64,000 nt of DNA from Ampelomyces quisqualis (lineage: Eukaryota > Ascomycota > Dothideomycetes > Pleosporales > Phaeosphaeriaceae): positions 744,001 to 808,000 of the forward strand of contig JAGTXZ010000014.1 of NCBI GenBank assembly GCA_018398575.1, given 5' to 3'. Of the stretch, positions 33,591-45,382 are shown in pieces; positions within the stretch are counted from its first letter, which is position 1; every line of letters begins with the position of its first letter. Position numbers and translations under genes: made by a program. A model generated the notes under the pieces. That model ran no database searches. It saw only the letters and a program-made list of their open reading frames with translations, and was not told where the DNA came from.

Positions 33591-34418
33591 TGCCAGCCTA
33601 TCGTTTTCTGTCGATGCACATACCTCGCCTGTACCATATTGTGTATTCATCTGCGGATCTGCAAGTTATTCTTGCTCGGACTAATAGAATAGAGAGCGCC
33701 AAACCAATCACGACATTTTTGCTTCTGCTTTACCCCGCTCGTATTCTGCAAATCTCTTTATACAACATCAGCACTGCCTCTGTCGCCATATACATGGGGG
33801 CTGATGTGCAACACATCGCCAATCACAGTTGGGCGCGGCACGGATCCCACCGTCTAGGTTAACGCATGACAGCACGCCCGAATCCCCTCGTTCCGTTCCC
33901 AAGTCAACTATTTTTGGGCCTCCGAGCGCAGCCGAAGGAATCTCGTGTTGTTTGCACCGAGATACAAATTCTCTTAGCGAATGGCGTTTTCTGATTCGGA
34001 CACGAGGTGCCTCAAGTTCAACATGGCGTCTGCCACCACAACTCTTGCGAGCGTAGCTGATGCAGGCTGTGAGCAGGGTCAGTGCCCGTCCGCCGTGTCT
34101 CCGAGCAGATTTTGATCTTCAGATCTGTGTACACTGACCAGCTGTATGTCTTAAAGATCACAGTGGGTCGTTTCCGCTGGGCGTTTTTGCTGTCTCTTTG
34201 CTGTTGGTGATTTCTCAGCCTTGTCGCGCTTCACCCTCTGCACAAATTTCAGACATTTTCGCAATTTCCGACTAGCCCTCTAGTTATATTTTGTGAGTGT
34301 CATTCTGTGGCCGCGACGCGAACAGTCGTCATCAGGCAATCGTCCAGCATCATCCTCGCACGCCCGGACGTTCCTGTTTCAGATACCACCTCCACCTCAT
34401 CTCAACGCCGCGGAAGAT
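33591..34418. other. Intergenic
   Basis: 3' flank of PCS60 and promoter of the next gene. No protein-like frame. The open frame of the next gene extends upstream to 34293 without an ATG. Confidence 0.55.
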
Positions 34419-35996
34419 ATGGTGACGCAAGTCGCTCCCGATTCCGACAAGCCCGCGAGTTGTCTACATGGACATCCCAACAATGTGCATCCGGAAGTCC
34501 AGCACGTAGAAATGTACTCAGCGAGTAGCGGCGCTATAACGCCAATCTCTGATCGATCTTCTTTCAGCGATGCTTCCAGCGACTCTTCCATATCGCCATT
34601 GAGCAGACCAAGCAAGTCGTCCATGAAGTCTAGCCTGAAATCAACGTCAAGTGCATTATTCATCACAGACAGAAGGTCATCGCCGCCTACCGTACGATTC
34701 GCAGAACCAGAACCTACGCCGAGGCCCAAGTCAACGTCACCCGTACATCAGCGACAGGCCTACTCACGGAGCAATGGGGCCCCAAATCCACTGCTTCGAT
34801 ATCGACACCAGCCCACATCTTCAGTGCCAGGTCCAGCATCGTCAAGATATTCCCTCGACCCCCAAGCTTACTTGGTGCAGCCACCAGAAAGCGTCCCTAC
34901 CCCACAGTCAGGTCAATTGCGCAACCCAAAAATAAGAAATCGACAGCGTTTCTCGGCACCTGTACCACCCTCACAATCGAATCTTGGACGATCTAGTGCC
35001 CAGGCACCAGCAAACTTCACGCCACCATCCCTCGCCCTCGAACACCGCGTCTCATCCTTCCAATCCGCAACATCCACTCTGTCCGTCCAATCCGCACCCG
35101 CAGCACTACAAACACCTAAAGCCACACCTCCACCAGGCCCTTACAACCCTCTAGATCACTACATCCCCTGCCTGCACACATCATGTACTGCAGTGTACTC
35201 CCCCACCCTCAACGGCCCAACATACTACCTCCCCCAAGGCCCCTACTCCCTGTCCAAACACCACGGCTTCTGTCCCCACCATGCCAGCGAAGACCTTCAA
35301 GATGCCAACGCATGGTGCAAACGCAATTGGGAACGTCTCCGCCAAAACGCACGACGCAAGACGCTCGGCGAAATTGCCCGTGACTTTGAAGATTTCCTGC
35401 AAGATTTCCGGGTCACCAGACGCCGTGAAGCCGGGGCGCTGAAGACGCGCGTCGAGTGCGTTGTTCTGGGTGCGCGCGATCAAGGCAAAGACGGTCAGGA
35501 AGATATTTGGGACTGGAAATTTACGCCTCGCCACTGCACGCGCGCAGCATGTCGGTCGCCAGCGTATTCTCCGTATGCAACGCACTTGTATGCTTTCTAC
35601 CATACGCCTTGTTTGCTGACGTTTACGCCCCTTGCTACGCTGTGCTCGACGTGTGCGGCTATTGAAGTCGAGGCGTTTGAGCGCATGGTCGGCGAGAAGT
35701 GGGGATCGAGGTGTGGGTGGGATGAGAGGGAGTGGGGGTTGTGGTTTGAGGGGGTTGTTGGGGAGAGGGAGAAGGGGAGGGAGTTTTGGGAGAAGGCGCA
35801 GCAGCGGGATGTTGGGGAGAGGAGGGCGGAGAAGACGGGTAGAGATGGGGAGGAAAAGGGGGTGATGGATGAAGGGAAGGTGGGCGAGGAGGAGAGGAAG
35901 CAGGCGGGGAAGAAGAAGTCGGTGTTTAAGAGGTTGTTTGAGATGGGACGGGGGAGTAATCGAGGCGAAGTTATTGCGGAAAAGTACTTTCGGTAA
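34419..35996 (+). CDS. Uncharacterised Ser/Pro-rich protein with Cys/His-rich C-terminal region
   Basis: A single open frame of 525 residues from the ATG at 34419 (MVTQVAPDSDKPASC). The first 300 residues are disordered, Ser/Pro/Thr-rich, with SLKSTSSALF and a VRFAEPEPTPRP patch. A conserved-looking C-terminal region from about 300 to 440 has several Cys and His residues (PCLHTSC, HHGFCPHH, FTPRHCTRAACRSP, HTPCLLTF, LATLCSTCAAIEVE) that could bind zinc, and then an Arg/Glu/Gly/Lys-rich tail ending KSVFKRLFEMGRGS. The coding tail is strongly purine-rich (about 35690-35950). No known domain recognised. A real gene is likely because of the length, composition and ordered Cys region. Confidence 0.72.
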   Translation: MVTQVAPDSDKPASCLHGHPNNVHPEVQHVEMYSASSGAITPISDRSSFSDASSDSSISPLSRPSKSSMKSSLKSTSSALFITDRRSSPPTVRFAEPEPTPRPKSTSPVHQRQAYSRSNGAPNPLLRYRHQPTSSVPGPASSRYSLDPQAYLVQPPESVPTPQSGQLRNPKIRNRQRFSAPVPPSQSNLGRSSAQAPANFTPPSLALEHRVSSFQSATSTLSVQSAPAALQTPKATPPPGPYNPLDHYIPCLHTSCTAVYSPTLNGPTYYLPQGPYSLSKHHGFCPHHASEDLQDANAWCKRNWERLRQNARRKTLGEIARDFEDFLQDFRVTRRREAGALKTRVECVVLGARDQGKDGQEDIWDWKFTPRHCTRAACRSPAYSPYATHLYAFYHTPCLLTFTPLATLCSTCAAIEVEAFERMVGEKWGSRCGWDEREWGLWFEGVVGEREKGREFWEKAQQRDVGERRAEKTGRDGEEKGVMDEGKVGEEERKQAGKKKSVFKRLFEMGRGSNRGEVIAEKYFR

Positions 35997-37260
35997 TGTG
36001 TTTGTTGATCATGTTCACTGCCTATGACGGTCATGGTACGCTGCAGATGATTGCTTGCAAAAATGTTTGAGATCGATCTCGCTGCCAATGTTGATGATCC
36101 TACCCCGTTATGAATAGATCTGGATGAAGCAAAGCGCGAGTCGGAAAGACAGGCATGATGAGCATTGTGATGTCTAAAGCCAGAGTTGACCTGCTCCGTT
36201 CAAACACATGAATAAAGCCGTAGCTGGGGTAGTACTAATCACGTGAGGGATGTAGTATAAGCAGTGCGGACATTAAGGAAATGGAGAAAGAGGATTGGAA
36301 GAGACTATACCTAATTGGGCAATCAACGAAGGAAAAAGTAGCCTTGGCGCAGGACGGTCTTCCTAGCGTAGGTAAACTTCGTAGTATGCTCGTTCGAAGT
36401 ACGGAGTGGGCAAACCCAACTTCCTCATCGTATCGTATGCGCAACGTCGGACATCCTTTGTTCCTCCTCTAATGCATGCTCCAGATAGCAGCGCTACGTT
36501 GCGTCTTGTTCCGGTGCTAAGCTCTCAGTCCAGCAACGGCAGGAATAGTCCGCCATACACTGCAGTATGACAGCATCGGGTGTGATGTGGTCGAAAGCGT
36601 AGATCAGTGAGGCAGAATAGGGGTAGTTACAACTAATTTTTTGCACCATCAAGTTCGCAATCTGACTTTTGACTGCGCGACGGGAATTGAGTGCAAGTAA
36701 GCGACCCCCGAGCACATACTCGGTACGCTCTTATAAACGCGCATGAATGTACAGCTAGGGGACTGATTGATCGGGCATCTTTTCTACAGTGTGCATACGG
36801 AGTAGGTCGTCATGTTGATGCTCGCCGAGACCCCCGTCGCATGCGACAAAACAGGATAGGAATCTCTGCGCGGGCGTGGGGGCTGGCCACAGGGACGTTG
36901 CACGGACGTCATTGCCGATCTACTGTAAGATCAGGGAAGGTTGATCCAGAAATATGCGTGTTGACATTGCACCTCGCGCATCTTCTCCATCACGGCTTGT
37001 TGAGCTCTGCGCCTTAACCTGCGGTGCTCACCATCCTTACGCCGTGCGAGCTCTAGACCACGGCTGCTTCCTACTTTATTGGCGCCCGTCCGTCACCGCT
37101 TCCGCCATAATAATCCCGCTTTCTTCTCACCAACAACCTATTCTCCTATCAGCGCTTCCACCTTCTGACACACGTTACATACGCTGTGTGCGACGAAGCG
37201 CCTGTGTATACATCTACGGCGCCGCCTCAAGCCCTCAGGTTTGTCGTCCTCAACACGCAC
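35997..37260. other. Intergenic
   Basis: No gene supported. It holds partial copies of the TACGGAGTAC motif (36400-36407 and 36796-36804) and the PCT1 promoter. Confidence 0.55.
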
Positions 37261-38693
37261 ATGCCGCCGAAACGAAAGCGTCCAACAACTCTATCCTCGA
37301 TCAAAAACTCGGCAATGGACGTCGCACAACCTTTGTCGCGCGATGCGTCTGATGAAGGCGTCGAAGACGCTGTGCTTCAGGCAGTCGCGTCCAAGAAGGA
37401 GCGACAAGCTGATGCCAATGGCGCGACGAAACGGGCGCGCAGCTCCAAGACTGACGAGGCTGCCGAAGAGAGCGACGAAGAGGGCAGTGAAGGACGGGCC
37501 AGCAAGAAAAGCCGCCGCACTTCGTCACTTGCGGGCGAGGGCGGGGAGGCTGGGACCCTCCGGATGGAGCCTCCACCCAAGGCCGGCCTAGTCGACCCAG
37601 TAGGCTTCAAAACGAACCCGCCGCCTGCAGGACGTGCTGTCCGGATCTACGCAGACGGCGTGTTCGACCTGTTCCATATTGGCCACATGCGACAGCTGCA
37701 GCAAGCAAAGACTGCGTTCGACGACGTTCACCTCATCGTCGGAGTGACTGGTAACAAAGAGACCCACAAGCGCAAGGGTCTTACTGTCCTCTCGGCGACA
37801 GAACGCGCCGAGAGCGTGCGACACTGCAAGTGGGTGGACGAGGTCATTGAAGACTGTCCTTGGATTGTCACCGCCGAGTTCCTCGAGAAACACAACATTG
37901 ACTATGTCGCTCACGACGATCTCCCATACGGAGCCGACGAGGGGGACGATATCTATGGCCCCATCAAGGAAAAGGGCATGTTCCTGGTCACACAAAGGAC
38001 CGAGGGTCTGAGCACAACCGGCATCATCACCAAGTAAGGCGCGATCAGCTTGAAAGAAATCCTGCAAGATACTAACGTACGCAGGATTGTCCGTGACTAC
38101 GATCAGTACATAGATCGCCAGCTCAAGCGCGGCACTTCTCGCAGAGAACTCAACGTGTCGTGGTTGAAGAAGGGCGAGCTCGACTTGAAGCGCAACATGG
38201 CCGAGTTCCGCGACAGCATCAAGGCGAACTGGGCCACGACCGGGCAGGAGCTTAGCAAAGACATCCGCCAATTTTGGCAGTCAAGTCGACCTGCTAGCCC
38301 GGCAAGAACGCCCACACGAGAGGTGGCAGACCAGCTCGATGCACATGGAGCTTCCGCGCGCTCGCCAACAGCCCTGTCACGATTAAGTCATCTCGAAATT
38401 CCTGGCCGGGGTGGTGCGCGAGAATCTTCAGACTTCGCTGCAGGTTACAATCTGGGTCTGATAGGTGGCGTGCGCTCCTGGGTATGTCTGCATGAAAAGT
38501 GCTGTCCTAGACAATCAAAGTGCTAACTTCAAACCAGATGGCGCGCAGTCGTCGTAACCTCAATGACAGTAGACCAGAGAGTCCCCACGACGACAGCAGC
38601 TCTGACGAGCTGGATACGCGAAGCCCACAGGAAGCACCCCGCGGCCGCTCTAGCAAGCAGACAAAGTCGGAGCCAATGGATACGGCAGCTTAG
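37261..38693 (+). CDS. pct1: Choline-phosphate cytidylyltransferase (CCT/PCT1)
   Basis: Exons 37261-38033, 38085-38481 and 38538-38693 encode 441 residues. An N-terminal disordered region is rich in Lys/Arg and acids (MPPKRKRP, KKSRRTSS), fitting nuclear import. The catalytic domain starts VRIYADGVFDLFHIGH, with the nucleotidyltransferase HIGH motif at 139-142, and includes the CKWVDEV block, HDDLPYG and RTEGLSTTGII at about 246-256. The C-terminal part has a charged helix (KKGELDLKRNMAEFRDSIKANW) suited to membrane sensing, and a Ser/Pro-rich tail. Role: CTP + phosphocholine to CDP-choline, the rate-setting step of the Kennedy route to phosphatidylcholine. The start at 37261 is preferred over the upstream non-ATG extension of the frame. 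High confidence. Confidence 0.95.
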
Positions 38694-41600
38694 GGAGCTG
38701 ATACAGTTCTGCCTCTCCGTTCATGATTTAAAATATTTTCATTGAACCGGCTTCATCTTTTGTCGAGGTGCACTCGTGACCGAAGAAGCTGCTGCCGCTT
38801 CAGTTGGAAGCCCGACCGTTTTGGGACGAGTGAACGACGTTGCTGTGCGACTTTCTTCCATAGGTGCTGCGAGAGCATTCGACTTCTGTTTGGTTCTAGT
38901 GCCTGTACCAAGTTGAGTTTGAAGCTTTGCCGACCGCCTTGTTCTGTAACACATCTTTGATGTGCATCCTCCTGTTTCCTTCATCCCAAAACGTCCTCTT
39001 GCAGAATTGCCTTCTTGTTGGCAACATGCAGATTGCACGCTTCCTCTCAATAGTAATCGTAGCTTGCTTTGCTGTAGCCAAACGAGCTCGCACAAACGGC
39101 ATTGTTGGTTGTCTCACGACAATCGCCTTCCAGCTGGCCCATCCTTTGTTTCCAGAAATGGCGCTGGATTGTTAGCATGCGAAACTAATGGGCCCAGACA
39201 TTCGGCTTGTACTGATATAGGGAGTAAAACTGAACGTTACCAACAGCAGTTCGACCACTCTCGCCTCAATATCGCTCGGATATTTGCAGCATCAGTCAGA
39301 CTACGACTCACCGTGCAACACTGCTAAGCCTCGCGCGACACCCTACTACTGCAACCTACCATTCCTACTTGACATATCAAGCCGACACAAGTTCAATGTG
39401 TATCATAGTCTTCAGCATGGCCGGCTGTTTCTGCCCTCCAGCGCCCGCTTATCCTTATGTGCGACTATGTTCCACAGCGAGAAGTCACCACCCATCGAGA
39501 GCATGTCCACAAGGGAACAGACGCAGCGAGATGCACAGATATGAGGGAGCATGTTCATTGTGCCGACAATGTGCTAGGGAACAGGACAGATACGAAAAGA
39601 GAGACTGGATGAGGAGCACACTTGAAGCACAAGGACGAGAGAGCTCAAGAAAAGAAGCTGGGAGAGCGGAAGTTGCAAGGGTGGAGAGACGGTGACCAAG
39701 GGGTGATGCACATGGAGGGCGCGCTGAGCATGTGTTTGGGGGAACGGGCTGGGGCAGTGTACAGTCCGTGGTGATACGTACAGCTCAAGACGAGACAGGA
39801 GGGCACGGAGTTCAGACGCGTGTACGCAGGAGTCAACATGTATAAGCAGGGTATAAGTACAAAGCTGAATGGATTGGATCATTTACACAAGGACGTCTTG
39901 AATGCAGCGCCTGGTTGTGGCCGCGATCGTGTGACATCGCGACTTCCCTCGCCAAGATTTCGTCGTTATCCGTCCTTTACCTTAGCGCCAGCTCTACGGA
40001 GTACATTATACCCGTTCCCACAAAACCTCCGTTCAGCTTGGGGAGCGGGTACTTCGTATTTACGGGCCCTCTGCGGCTCTGCCCTGCTTGTCTTTTCTTT
40101 CAACCATGTCGCTGCTGACACATCCTCCAAATGCCATATCATTGCCCGGCACCGACGCACCCGCCGCTACAGCCCTCCTGAGCCTTGGACGCACGCGGCA
40201 CCTCCACTTGTTATATCATGACAGGCTGTTCTGCTTTTCATCGGGCCTCCACCGGCCGCACGTCGGGATCGACCAGGCTCCCCAAAGTCTAAACTGAGGC
40301 AATGGCATAATGCATTGCAGTCAAAACCTCTGCATATGGATGTGGTATAACATCCGGTATTTTATCACTATGTAGAACTTATCGTACATACGGGGTTTGT
40401 TACATTAGGCTGAATCGGACGTGTGGGGGCGCGAAGTAGCGTCTCCCTACGGAGTACTCCGCCCCTACTCCGTATACCTAATTAATTACCACCTAGGCTA
40501 GGATATATCATTAGAGGCCGATCCTTGATTGCTAGTTAATTTACTATAGAGCCGGTAAACTTCCTTATGTAAGTGGTATTCTTACGGAGTACCTACACTC
40601 CATCATCCTTATGCCGAGGTCTCGACTGTAGCACTCGGCATTCCGCTTCGATGCGTCCACCAGCCACCAGTGTCTGATGTAGCTTAGACGGCGCGAGAAC
40701 ACTTTGAACCCATGAATCGCATACGGTACCTAGGAAGACCAAGACCAAGGCAACGCGTCTCCGCCAACATTCGTGGACATGCGTCAGCTCCTGAGGTGAG
40801 GCTTTGACCATGCTCCCACTCCCATGAGGTGTCAGCCAATGGACCAAGATGGCTTTGCACCGTGCTGTGGTTGGCACGCAGACCCCCAGCTTGCTCGCCC
40901 TGGATTCTTGGAAAAGTGAGGCTGGCGATGCGGTTGCGGCTGCGCCGACCAATCCCGGTAGTCGGTTTGTTCTTCGCTAACCGCATGTGGGCTCGAAGCA
41001 AATGCCTGCCATCTTATTGCATCTTGCTCCCTCCCAAAGACGATGTAAGACCGCAGACGATACCGCGCTACTGTCGAGCCGACAGATGATGAGCGGTGTG
41101 GTACTGGGGAAGCCTGCATTGCAGCTTCACCGAGTAACGATCACGAAGGCCCCGGCGCCGTCAACCATGCTGTGGCGATCACCTCGGCGTCTCAAATACT
41201 CGTCACTAGTCACGGCACATTTAACAAACGGTCCAGGCATATGTACGTGCTGGTTTCGTCTGTGCTCCTCCTCTGAACAAGTATCGGTCGTACGCAAGGG
41301 CTGTCCCTCTGATTTTGCCCTTCTATCATCATCGCACCACCGCACGCTGCACTCAGGAACGAGTCAAATCCGATTTGAATTCCGCAACGCACCTTGCAGC
41401 ACTACCACGCCTTACCGCGGCACTACATTCAGTAGTATCCTTCCTGTCTGTCTTTCTGCTTCTGTTTTCGTCAGCGCTGTTCGCACTTTGCTTCTCTCGC
41501 AAAGTGCTTCTTGTCCGGAAGCCGTTTCATCAAGCTTCCGCAAACGTCGTTGTCGTCCTTCAGCACAACTGACTACTTTGTCCCCCTACGTTATGTTCAC

Positions 41601-41978
41601 ACAACATAAGCCCTGAGTACCTGCACACAAGAGATCCCACACATTTACTTTGCAGACGTGCACAAAACCAAAGGTACGGCTGAGCCAAGCACGATTCCCG
41701 CCTTCTGTTGTATCTTCGTGCTTCTGACTCGGGAGCCATCTCGCGGGTACCCGCAGCCTCTGTCAAACGGTCTTTGAACACGTTTCCTGCTTGCGTCTTG
41801 CAAACAGCCCTGTCTCTTACGGTTTGGAGGCTGACTTGTCACAGATCGCGCTTGTAGCAACCCAATGCGCTTTTCTTGAGCATTCGCTTCCCCAGACTCA
41901 ATACCATCGCTGCGCTCCACACGCGGCTGTCACAAGTTGTGCCTGTCAACGTCATCCTTCACCGATATTCGTCAGCTC
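38694..41978. other. Long intergenic stretch
   Basis: About 3.3 kb with no supported gene. It holds three exact TACGGAGTAC-type motifs (39995-40004, 40448-40457, 40584-40593) and one partial copy (40466-40474), clustered in an AT-richer pocket at about 40300-40610 (TAATTAATTA, CCTAGGCTAGG). The last kilobase is probably the promoter and 5' UTR of the TCP11-family gene. Confidence 0.5.
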
Positions 41979-44117
41979 ATGAGGTCTCCACCCCTGCAAA
42001 ATAAACTTGACCGCTTCGGTCCGCAGAAAGAGATGGACACACGCACGCCCAAGGCTACCAGCAGCAATGCCTCTTCACTCCGAGCCGAAAGACACAGTTT
42101 CTCGCAGCCTTCAGCCGAAACTCTCGTTGTAGGAAACAGCATAGATGGGTCGCCGTCAGCATGGCATGGGTCCTTGATCACTCGGCATGGGCCTTCAGAT
42201 GGCCAACTACATCCTGCAGAGCATGATATTGTCGCAGCAAATGAAGAGGAAGGCATGTTGCGATCTACACATCTTCCCACACAGACACTACCAACACCAT
42301 GCCGCCACCTGGATTACCCCGAAGAGCTCGCTCAAATAATCACGACTATGAGCCCCACGCAGTACTACGATGAGCTGGCTGAGGCGTATCGAGAAGCGTC
42401 CGAATTTCCTCCCATCACGACACAGTCACTCAGCGAGCTTGACATTCAGCACATCACGACTAATGTCAGACTGAGGCACGATGTAAATTTCGATCGCGAC
42501 TTGAGCTTTAGACCAAACCTGGACGGAGCAAAAGGACAACAAAAGAAGCACGTCACTAGTCAGTATTGGAAGGCACTTGAAGCCGAGCTGGAGTTGTACA
42601 CAAGATTGTTCCAAGGTGCACCTGCTCCCAGAACTAAAGAAGGACATCGCTGGGTTGATCTTGTTCATTATGCACAGCGGCGGATTCCCGTCATGTTCCG
42701 CACAATACAAGAAGTCCTCAAGAGCTTGGTACCAGACAGAGATCATGCTAGAGTGGATGAGCACCTGGATGTGCCCATGCTGATGCAAGAGATCCAGCGT
42801 GGCGTGTGTGATCTCGTTCGGCTCGCAGAATGGATGGCACAACTGCTCAAGGAGCATTGCGCCCCAATGCGAGATGGTCTCGTTGACGAGATGGTCAGAA
42901 TCATTCGGGCAGGAGCATATAAGCGTAGCTCGGTGCAAATTGTAGACGGGCTGCGTGAGTTATTCAATATTCTGGAAACTATGAAGCTTGTAAGTTAATT
43001 CCTAGCATTCGATTCCCGGCCCTAACTTTGCTTACAGGACGTCGCCAACCATCAGATTAGGAATCTGAAGACCATGCTCATCGAACAAACCATCGACTTT
43101 GAGTATAAGTACCATCTGGAAAGAATACTGAACCATCGTTCCCGAGTAAACGTCGATACTGCACAGGCGTGGTACCTTCGCGCAACATGGGAATTTGCGG
43201 GTCAATATCCCAATCAAACGAGAAATATCTCGCAGGCGCAACTCAACATCTTCGTTCGTGCGGTCATTGTGCCGTTGTTCAATACGAATCAATGTTACGA
43301 GCTTCCCGAGACCTTTTATCTCGATCATGATCGCTTACGCTCGCTGAGAGTCGAAATTGAAGATCTTGTTCACATCGAAGTGTGCATGGACGCTTTCGCG
43401 AACATGCTCAGGCAATTTGGCTACAATGGGGCCATATCGCCTTCAACCCGACACCGACTTTCCACCTCTTTGCTGGCTATCATGGGTAATGCCATGGGTC
43501 ATGGCTCATACCAATGGGTCATGAACTCTGAGGCTTTGGCTCTGGAAATACTACGGCAGGCCTCACTTGTCGCTGGCCAGACGATATCTATCTCGCACGA
43601 GACTCTTTCAATCGCCAACGAACACCTTCTGCGCCTGTTTTACAATTCCCCCACAACACACCACCCCCGATTAGAAGCCGCATTATTCGAACGAACTATG
43701 ATCTGCACCAATCGGTATACAAGCTCCACCCCTGTGGATCTCTTCAATACCCTTGTCCCCATTGCAAACACCTTTTCACCCCAACCCAAGAGTTTTTCAC
43801 ACTTAGATACGAGTAATACGTCCACATCTCAATCAAAAACCCCAGAGGACGCGCGATGGCAAGACATCGCCAATCGGATGACGCACATAATTATTTTACA
43901 CTGGCGGGTATGGAAAGGCATCGCATACATCCAGGAAGATAGTCCGGAGGAAGGCGCCCACCGAGAGCAAAACACGCCTTCGCCACAAGCTATCAAATCT
44001 ACACACCAACCATCCACGGCGGAGCACGAAACACAATTAATCTCAAACATAAAGGCTGGCGAATCGCTTGAGTCTGGGCAAGAGTCACTGGTCCCACACG
44101 AAACCCATTTCCAATGA
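41979..44117 (+). CDS. sok1: TCP11/SOK1-family protein
   Basis: Exons 41979-42989 and 43038-44117 (donor GTAAGT, acceptor TTACAG) encode 696 residues. After about 130 disordered residues the protein is nearly all alpha-helical. It carries T-complex-11 family blocks such as MSPTQYYDELAEAYREASEFPP, VPMLMQEIQRGVCDLVRLAEWMAQLLKEHCAPMRD, DGLRELFNILETMKLDVANHQIRNL and EYKYHLERIL. The tail is Ser/Thr/Glu-rich. In yeast Sok1 acts as a dosage suppressor of protein kinase A loss; animal TCP11 also links to cAMP signalling. The ATG at 41979 is the first in frame; an upstream extension lacks an ATG. Family confident; role by analogy. Confidence 0.9.
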
Positions 44118-44796
44118 AATTCACCTTCTTGTCCTGTACTTCAAACTATTCGTTTCCTGTCATTCATTGCATAGCGCGCGATATCTGCTGTACCATATTT
44201 AAACTACTAGTCGCACATATTACATGCGTTACCATAGCTGCGAAGCTCAAGGGGATCTTTTAATGGGGGCGCAATACGTTCTGGAACCTGGGAGATTCCA
44301 ATATATCCATACACCTCTGGTGATTTTTCGTATTCATCCATGTTCAGATAGCGATTTCCACAATTCTTGGTACAGTGCACTACGCCAATGTGCGCTTGAG
44401 TACGTAGTCATCTAGCAGATTTCCTATGTTCAATATTTCATCACCTCAGCTTGGACCCTCTATTGATGCGCTCTATGGAGTTGCTTCACCTCATTTGCTT
44501 AGATGAGTATCAACAAAGTAGCATTTGATTTCACAGCAAACGCACTTTGCGCGTGCTCACCGCCCGCTATCACGTCTTTTCACCTCGAGGACCGTTTGCA
44601 TAGCAACCGAACAGAGCGGGTCCCCTAGCACAACAGCAACAGAGTTAGAAAAATATCGTGACCTACTCGTGCCATCATCTCCTCCAAATAGCACAATCAA
44701 GCAGCGCCACTCGAACTCCCACTTTGTCGCGCAATACACACGAGACCATTTCACTAATTCCTCTGCTCTCCAGACGACCCTACTAACCTTACCACA
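44118..44796. other. Intergenic
   Basis: 3' flank of the TCP11-family gene and promoter of the small CRIB-like gene. Nothing else seen. Confidence 0.55.
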
Positions 44797-45189
44797 ATGC
44801 CGCACAACGAATCGCGCCATCACTTCCCCATGAGTAGCATGCTCTTCGAATCGTCTCCAAATCTCCACAAGCCACTCCCCACCAATCCCACGCTCGTCAA
44901 CCTCCGCGAAGCAGCAGACACCAGCATCACTGCTCTGCCCACGCCCAGGCCAATCGAGTACGAGCCAATCGAGCACAAACCGTCGTTGTGGCACCGCTTA
45001 GTCGCCAAGATCAAGGGAGTATTTGGAAGGAAGGAGGAGAAGGCGACGACGGAGCGGATTGGTGCTGAGAGGAGGGAGTTGGAGATTGGGGGTCCGACGG
45101 ACTTTCAGCATTTGAGGACAGGTGGGCCTAGGTCTTTGAGGGGAGGAGCACTGGGAGAGATTGAAGAGGATGAGTGGGAGGATATGTAG
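44797..45189 (+). CDS. Small protein with CRIB-like motif
   Basis: A single-exon frame of 130 residues. A Pro-rich N-terminal half (LPTPRPIEYEPIEHKP) is followed by a basic amphipathic stretch (LWHRLVAKIKGVFGRKEEK) and then IGGPTDFQHLRTGG at residues 97-110. That fits the Cdc42/Rac-binding CRIB consensus I-[SG]-x-P-x2-F-x-H except that the second His is Thr. The C-terminus is acidic (EIEEDEWEDM). A basic patch before CRIB is common in Gic-type and other small fungal Cdc42 effectors. The ATG is preceded by CTTACCACA, and a CT/A-rich leader precedes it. Binding to a Rho-type GTPase is inference from the motif alone. Confidence 0.6.
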   Translation: MPHNESRHHFPMSSMLFESSPNLHKPLPTNPTLVNLREAADTSITALPTPRPIEYEPIEHKPSLWHRLVAKIKGVFGRKEEKATTERIGAERRELEIGGPTDFQHLRTGGPRSLRGGALGEIEEDEWEDM

Positions 45190-45382
45190 GCTCCTAGGGG
45201 GGGGGGGGCAGGACATTTTTGCAGATGCATGTGCCGGGCGATGCAGCACTGAAGACCTCCTGGCAGCCGCGTTTGTCTCGCCGCTACCAAGATACCACGG
45301 CATGATTCCATGTACATTAATCCCATCAAACACATCACAACACGCCCTCGAAGCCATCCAGCACACACACAACACGCCAAAT

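Noticed and set aside
37588..38271. 227-residue minus-strand frame opposite PCT1
   Set aside because: Shadow of the cytidylyltransferase catalytic region.
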